DNA of 23,658 nt from contig DAIDTM010000546.1 of NCBI GenBank assembly GCA_027457205.1, forward strand, positions 1-23,658, given 5' to 3'. The DNA is from Anaerolineae bacterium. Lineage in GTDB: Bacteria > Chloroflexota > Anaerolineae > UBA4142. Below, piece after piece: positions 20,565-23,658 of the stretch. Within the stretch, counting starts at the first letter, position 1. The number at the start of each line of letters is the position of its first letter. A model generated the notes under the pieces. That model searched no databases, was not told where the DNA came from, and was given only the letters and a program-made list of their open reading frames with translations. The position numbers were made by a program, and so were the translations under genes.

Positions 20565-20627
20565 GCCAATGAACCAATTACCAATCCTGAACGTTTGGCT
20601 CATTGGCTCATTGGCAATTGGCTCATT
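20561..20627. repeat. Tandem-inverted 8-mer element between the two XdhC genes
   Basis: Left arm: ATGAGCCA, ATGAACCA, ATTACCAA (20561-20584). Right arm: TTGGCTCA, TTGGCTCA, TTGGCAA, TTGGCTCA (20595-20625). TGAGCCAATGA (20562-20572) is the perfect reverse complement of TCATTGGCTCA (20600-20610). It fills the space from the upstream stop codon to 2 bases before the downstream ATG, leaving no ribosome site. Confidence 0.85.
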
Positions 20628-21371
20628 ATGAATATCTACGACGAACTCAAACACAATCTCGCTGACGAAACGCTCTGCGCGGTCGCGACGATTGTGAGCG
20701 GCGCGGCGAACCTCGGCGCGAAGGTGCTGGTGTATCCCGATGGGCGCGTGCGCGGCGATTTGGGCAACGCATCGCTGAACGCGGAGGTGATGCGCGACGC
20801 GCAGCGCCTGATGCAAGTGGAGAAATCCGTGAACCGCGTTTATGGCGACGCGGAAATTTTTATCGAGGTGTTCGCGCCCAAACCGAAATTGATCATCTTC
20901 GGCGGCGTACACACGGCGATTCCACTGACGCAGTTCGCGCAGGCGCTGGGTTTTCGCGTGACGATCGTGGACGGGCGCGGACGCTTTGCCACGCGCGAGC
21001 GTTTTCCCAGCGCGGACGAAATCATCGTCGCGTGGCCCGACGAAGCCATCGCGCAGATCAAGATCGACGCGTCTACGTACGTCGCGATCCTCACGCACGA
21101 CCCCAAGTTCGATATTCCCGCGCTGAAAGCGTTGTCGGCAACGCACCCGCGCTACATCGGCTCGATGGGCTCGCGCGAGACGCGCAAGCAGCACTTTGCG
21201 GAACTGCGCGCCGCGGGCGTGACGGACGAATTCCTCGCCACCGTTCACGGTCCGATTGGCTTGGACATTGGCGCGCGCACGCCGGAGGAAATGGCGCTGG
21301 CGATCATCGCGGAGATCGTCGCGGTGAGGTATGGGCGGAGCGGTAGCTTTTTGAGCGAAAGATCAGAGTAG
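20628..21371 (+). CDS. XdhC-family protein, Rossmann-domain partner
   Basis: 247 residues from ATG at 20628; an in-frame ATG at 20595 would start inside the repeat element. The first 75 residues resemble the XdhC_CoxI domain (VATIVSGAANLGAKVLVYPDG) but lack the GSTPR and SGGC motifs. The C-terminal XdhC_C Rossmann domain is intact: KLIIFGGVHTAIPLTQFAQALG, VTIVDGRGRFATRERF, YVAILTHDPKFD, YIGSMGSRETRKQH and GLDIGARTPEEMALAI. Together with the small upstream protein it makes one complete set of motifs in two chains. Expected role: cofactor handling for molybdenum hydroxylases. Its stop abuts the left arm of the next repeat. Confidence 0.9.
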   Translation: MNIYDELKHNLADETLCAVATIVSGAANLGAKVLVYPDGRVRGDLGNASLNAEVMRDAQRLMQVEKSVNRVYGDAEIFIEVFAPKPKLIIFGGVHTAIPLTQFAQALGFRVTIVDGRGRFATRERFPSADEIIVAWPDEAIAQIKIDASTYVAILTHDPKFDIPALKALSATHPRYIGSMGSRETRKQHFAELRAAGVTDEFLATVHGPIGLDIGARTPEEMALAIIAEIVAVRYGRSGSFLSERSE

Positions 21372-21399
21372 GCAGTTAGCACTCGGCAGTTGGCAGAAA
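21372..21399. repeat. Left arm of the 7-mer inverted repeat flanking the four-helix-bundle gene
   Basis: Units GCAGTTA, GCACTCG, GCAGTTG, GCAGAAA start right after the XdhC stop codon (21369-21371). GCAGTTGGCAGA (21386-21397) is a perfect 12-base reverse complement of the right arm at 21800-21811. Confidence 0.8.
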
Positions 21400-21404
21400 G
21401 CGAC

Positions 21405-21770
21405 TTACGGAGCAAATCGTTCCGGGTGAATGATCATCGCTTGAAGCATTCTGCCAATTTCTTCGTAGCCGCTGAGCAACGCGTCACGCTTGTCTTTCGG
21501 CAAATAGCCGCAGTCTAACGCAAAATCGAGCCAGGTCTGCGTTTCAGTCGCTTCGGCATCAGCATCTGCAAGTTTTGAGACGAACGCGTTCGGATACTGC
21601 CGCTTTCGATAACTTTCCGCGATATTGGCGACCACACTGCGAGAGGATCTTCTGATTTGATCCGTCAAGGAATAGCGTTCTTCTTTGGGGAATACTTTGG
21701 ACTCGTTGAAGATTTCCATTGCCAGCCGATAAGCCAACTGGTAAACTTTCAAATCTCTGAACCCACCCAT
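21405..21770 (-). CDS. Four-helix-bundle protein (IVP / S23 family)
   Basis: 121 residues; ATG at 21770 with GGGAG upstream. The sequence is typical of the family first known from intervening sequences in 23S rRNA genes: FRDLKVYQLAYRLAMEIF at the start, then FPKEERYSLTDQIRRSSRSV, VVANIAESYRKR and an ETQTWLDFALDCGYL helix before a last amphipathic helix. The biochemical role of free-standing copies is unknown; related Avd proteins assist diversity-generating retroelements, but no reverse transcriptase is here. The gene lies between two convergent genes, and is bracketed by inverted 7-mer arms that end on the stop codons of both neighbours. Codon use looks less GC-skewed than its surroundings, which hints at transfer. 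Confidence 0.88.
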   Translation of the reverse strand: MGGFRDLKVYQLAYRLAMEIFNESKVFPKEERYSLTDQIRRSSRSVVANIAESYRKRQYPNAFVSKLADADAEATETQTWLDFALDCGYLPKDKRDALLSGYEEIGRMLQAMIIHPERFAP

Positions 21771-21799
21771 CCTTCAACTCCCTTGTTGAAATGATGCTC

Positions 21800-21831
21800 T
21801 CTGCCAACTGCAGACTGCAGACTGCCGACTA
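21800..21831. repeat. Right arm of the 7-mer inverted repeat flanking the four-helix-bundle gene
   Basis: CTGCCAA, CTGCAGA, CTGCAGA, CTGCCGA (21801-21828) run into CTAGAGT, which includes the HD gene's stop codon (21831-21829). Reverse complement of the left-arm unit type. Confidence 0.8.
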
Positions 21832-22383
21832 GAGTCCCAGTGTCTCCGCACTCCCCTTTAGCGCCTCCAGCACATTCCCAATGTGCTCGTCCAGCGGCAC
21901 GCCGAGTTCCTCCACGCCCTTGACGATCTGCTCGCGGTGCACGCCGCGCGCGAACGCCTTGTCCTTCCACTTGCGTTTGACCGCCGCGACATCCACGTCT
22001 GCGATCTTCTTCGACGGACGTACGAGCGCGACCGCGATCACCAGCCCCGTCAACTCGTCCACCGCGTAGAGCGTCTTTTCGATCAACTCGGTGCGCTGAA
22101 TATTCAGGTGGTCGCCGTGGGACATCACCGCGCGGACGAGATTCTCGGGCCAACCGTTCTCGCGGAGCAGTTCGCCGCCCTTCTGCGGATGCTGGTCGGG
22201 ATATTTTTCGTACTCAAAGTCGTGGATGAGACCAACGTTGCCCCACAGATTTTCGTCCTGCCCGTACTTGCGCGCGTACCATTTCATCGCGGCTTCGACC
22301 GCGAGGTGGTGCTTGCGGAGATAGTCCGCTTGCGTGTACTCGCACAGCAGCTGCCAGACTTCAGCACGGTTGCGATAGTCCAT
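21829..22383 (-). CDS. HD-domain phosphohydrolase
   Basis: 184 residues from ATG at 22383 (4 bases after GAGGGG; the adjoining ATG at 22386 is possible). An ATG at 22413 overlaps the -10 box and cannot be used. The HD metal site is visible as LRKHHLAVEAAMKWYA, LIHDFEYEKYPDQHPQKG and VMSHGDH, followed by AVDELTGLVIA. This matches the HDIG-type proteins annotated as hydrolases, small enzymes that act on nucleotides or cyclic nucleotides; the substrate is unknown. A nucleotide cyclase is encoded 20 kb away but no link can be claimed. Its stop codon lies inside the right arm of the 7-mer repeat. Confidence 0.87.
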   Translation of the reverse strand: MDYRNRAEVWQLLCEYTQADYLRKHHLAVEAAMKWYARKYGQDENLWGNVGLIHDFEYEKYPDQHPQKGGELLRENGWPENLVRAVMSHGDHLNIQRTELIEKTLYAVDELTGLVIAVALVRPSKKIADVDVAAVKRKWKDKAFARGVHREQIVKGVEELGVPLDEHIGNVLEALKGSAETLGL

Positions 22384-22411
22384 CATACCCCTCGAATTGA
22401 AAGATGTTTGC

Positions 22412-22440
22412 ATTATCGCCCAATCCCCTCCTCACGTCAA
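22412..22440 (-). promoter_or_regulatory. Promoter of the HD gene
   Basis: Minus strand TTGACG (22440-22435), 17 bases, GATAAT (22417-22412). It places the transcription start near 22405 and so rules out the ATG at 22413. Confidence 0.65.
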
Positions 22441-22452
22441 TGTGCGAAGAAA

Positions 22453-22499
22453 GGCAGCCCGTGTTGCTGCCCAGCTCGGGCGACCACGAGGGTCGCCCC
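22453..22499. repeat. Double-hairpin, REP-like intergenic palindrome
   Basis: GGCAGC/GCTGCC (22453-22458 and 22465-22470) followed by GGGCGACC (22478-22485) with GGTCGCCC (22491-22498), loop ACGAG. Situated between divergent promoters. The GGGCGACC palindrome looks like a dispersed REP-type repeat, by memory only. Confidence 0.45.
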
Positions 22500-22511
22500 G
22501 ACAAATCGCGA

Positions 22512-22540
22512 TTGACTTGCACCGCGCCGTTTGCTATACT
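22512..22540 (+). promoter_or_regulatory. Promoter of the HEAT-repeat gene
   Basis: TTGACT (22512-22517), 17 bases, TATACT (22535-22540); leader of about 14 bases with AAGGAG at 22548-22553. Confidence 0.8.
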
Positions 22541-22560
22541 CACAGGCAAGGAGCAAGCGT

Positions 22561-23406
22561 ATGCCGCTTTTCGCGCCGAACATTGCCGCGATGAAAGAGA
22601 AACGCGACCTCGCCGGGCTGCTGATGGTGCTCAAAGGCAAGGAGGCTCGCGCGCGCGCCCAAGCCGCCCAAGCCCTCGGCGAACTCGGCGCGCGGTCCAC
22701 AATTCCGGCGATTGTCGAGTTGCTGCAATCGCCGCGCACCGCGCTCATGGAGAAAATCACCGCCGCCGAAGCGCTCGGGTGGATCAAAGATGAAACGGCG
22801 ATTGACGCGCTGGTGGATGCGATGGCGCAGAGCCGCGAGCGCGAACGCGCTTCCATCGATGCAGCAACGTCTGCACCCAATCGCAGGTATCGAGACAACT
22901 TTTACGTGAATCGTATCGCGGCGAACGAGTACACGCTGCGAAGCGCGATCGCCATCGCGCTTGGAAACATCGGCGGCGAGCGCGCCGTCCGCGTTCTGTT
23001 CGACATGCTGGCGACCGAAACGGGGCGGATGGAGAGCAGCGTCAAGAGCGATGTGAAGACAGCGATCAGCCGCGTGCTGGAAGAAGATGGACAACGATTC
23101 GCGCCGTTGCTGTGCGAAGAACTCAAGCGCGCGTCGGTCGACGTGCGGCAATGGGCGGCGCACTGCCTCGGCGATCTGGGTGGCGAGCAAGCGATGCACG
23201 CGCTCATCGCCGCGGCGTACGACGAGCAAGAAAATTTCGATGTGCGCGAAGCTGCGCTGCTCAGTCTAGCCGCTACCGGCGACCGCCGCGCGATTCCTTA
23301 TCTGGAAGACTTGCTCCATTCTGGGAATCGATCAGTCGTCCGCGACGCGCAAGCCGCGCTCACCGGCATTCGACAGCGCCATCCACTGCCGCGAGACGAT
23401 CATTAG
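22561..23406 (+). CDS. HEAT-repeat (PBS-lyase type) protein
   Basis: 281 residues from ATG at 22561, chosen because AAGGAG precedes it and an in-frame ATG at 22531 lies on the promoter. Alpha-helical HEAT repeats of about 30 residues are clear: RAQAAQALGELGARSTIPAI (about 37-56), KITAAEALGWIKDETAIDAL, LRSAIAIALGNIGGERAVRV, VRQWAAHCLGDLGGEQAMHA and VREAALLSLAATGDRRAIPY, then VRDAQAALTGI. A non-repeat charged stretch (about 92-118) interrupts them. HEAT solenoids bind proteins; in bilin lyases they act on phycobiliproteins but no such partner is present. It is soluble and single-gene; the partner is unknown. Confidence 0.88.
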   Translation: MPLFAPNIAAMKEKRDLAGLLMVLKGKEARARAQAAQALGELGARSTIPAIVELLQSPRTALMEKITAAEALGWIKDETAIDALVDAMAQSRERERASIDAATSAPNRRYRDNFYVNRIAANEYTLRSAIAIALGNIGGERAVRVLFDMLATETGRMESSVKSDVKTAISRVLEEDGQRFAPLLCEELKRASVDVRQWAAHCLGDLGGEQAMHALIAAAYDEQENFDVREAALLSLAATGDRRAIPYLEDLLHSGNRSVVRDAQAALTGIRQRHPLPRDDH

Positions 23407-23490
23407 CGCGGCGTGGCTCTATCCTCTCCACGCAAACCTTCCTCGCACTCGTCGCCGGATCGCGTCTAAACGCTCTCCGCACCGCGCCTT

Positions 23491-23519
23491 TTGGCGCTCC
23501 CTTCCCTTTGTGCTATAAT
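23491..23519 (+). promoter_or_regulatory. Promoter of the probable ATP sulfurylase gene
   Basis: TTGGCG (23491-23496), 17 bases, perfect TATAAT (23514-23519). Leader of about 42 bases; GGAG at 23551-23554 lies 14 bases before the ATG, a long spacing. Confidence 0.75.
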
Positions 23520-23568
23520 CGAATTGCGACAAGCGCCTCAATCTTGATTTGGAGTTTGTTTTCCCACA

Positions 23569-23658
23569 ATGGCAAATTATGTTGGCGAAATCGCGCCGCA
23601 CGGCGGCGTGTTGGTGGATCGATTGCTACATGGCGCGGCGCGCGACGCCGCGATCGAG
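23569..23658 (+). CDS. sat: Sulfate adenylyltransferase (ATP sulfurylase), N-terminal fragment
   Basis: Only 30 codons are in the window (MANYVGEIAPHGGVLVDRLL onward). The IAPHGGVLVDRL stretch matches the start of the PUA-like N-terminal domain of bacterial Sat proteins (IPPHGG-LVDR), which make adenosine 5'-phosphosulfate from ATP and sulfate for assimilation or dissimilation. The catalytic domain with its HxxH motif lies outside, so the call rests on this short match. It has its own promoter after the HEAT gene. Confidence 0.6.
   Translation, partial: MANYVGEIAPHGGVLVDRLLHGAARDAAIE

Noticed and set aside
20010..21248. Open frame of 412 codons on the minus strand
   Set aside because: Antisense to the Lgt-like and XdhC genes and crosses the 8-mer element; both covered genes are well supported.
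21405..21770. Avd accessory gene of a diversity-generating retroelement
   Set aside because: The family is related, but there is no reverse transcriptase, template repeat or variable repeat in the window.

Overview
The window is a GC-rich stretch of chromosome with almost only housekeeping-type genes. Gene content and order point to a Chloroflexota bacterium, perhaps an Anaerolineae-like lineage. The reasons are a recA-recX-rny-spoVS block, a holB-ricT pair, threonine/proline-linked SH3 lipoproteins, a double zinc-ribbon cyclase-ATPase, and a 39-family-like membrane glycosyltransferase. This placement is inference from gene content. No phage, IS, CRISPR, rRNA or tRNA gene was seen.

Layout. 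1-1251 (-): 5'-truncated view of a zinc-ribbon/class III nucleotide cyclase/AAA ATPase. 1415-1819 (-): small exported protein. 1927-2043 (-): probable 38-residue basic protein bracketed by its own promoter and terminator. 2234-4498 (+): TolB-like propeller and lipid kinase operon. 4518-5357 (-) and 5452-5964 (+): divergent mutM and Nudix hydrolase, both linked to nucleotide damage or clean-up. 5969-8832 (-): SH3 lipoprotein and large membrane glycosyltransferase-like protein, translationally coupled. 8962-10970 (+): holB and ricT. 11062-16255 (-): recA, recX, rny (RNase Y), spoVS and a PHP phosphoesterase, an arrangement resembling the Firmicute recA-rny-spoVS region. 16576-17043 (+): LysM protein. 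17089-18910 (-): DinB-like protein and MFS transporter. 18998-21371 (+): TlpA-like thioredoxin, divergent Lgt homologue and two XdhC/CoxI-family proteins, with overlapping or abutting genes. 21405-21770 (-): four-helix-bundle (IVP/S23) gene. 21829-22383 (-): HD phosphohydrolase. 22561-23406 (+): HEAT-repeat protein. 23569-end (+): start of a probable ATP sulfurylase.

Regulatory signals are unusually legible. Many genes have TTGnnn-17-TATAAT-like promoters, and several divergent pairs have -35 boxes only a few bases apart; dinB/tlpA share an overlapping palindromic -35. Three genes (mutM, holB, tlpA) have the -10 box 6-7 bases before the ATG, predicting leaderless mRNAs.

The most intriguing structure is a set of four intergenic elements (10014-10098, 18320-18401, 20561-20627, and the arms at 21372-21399 and 21800-21831). 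Each is built from short tandem units of 7 or 8 bases in one arm and their reverse complements in the other. The unit sequence is different at each locus, yet the architecture is the same and each abuts a stop codon. One pair of arms brackets the four-helix-bundle gene. I do not recognise these as a named family.
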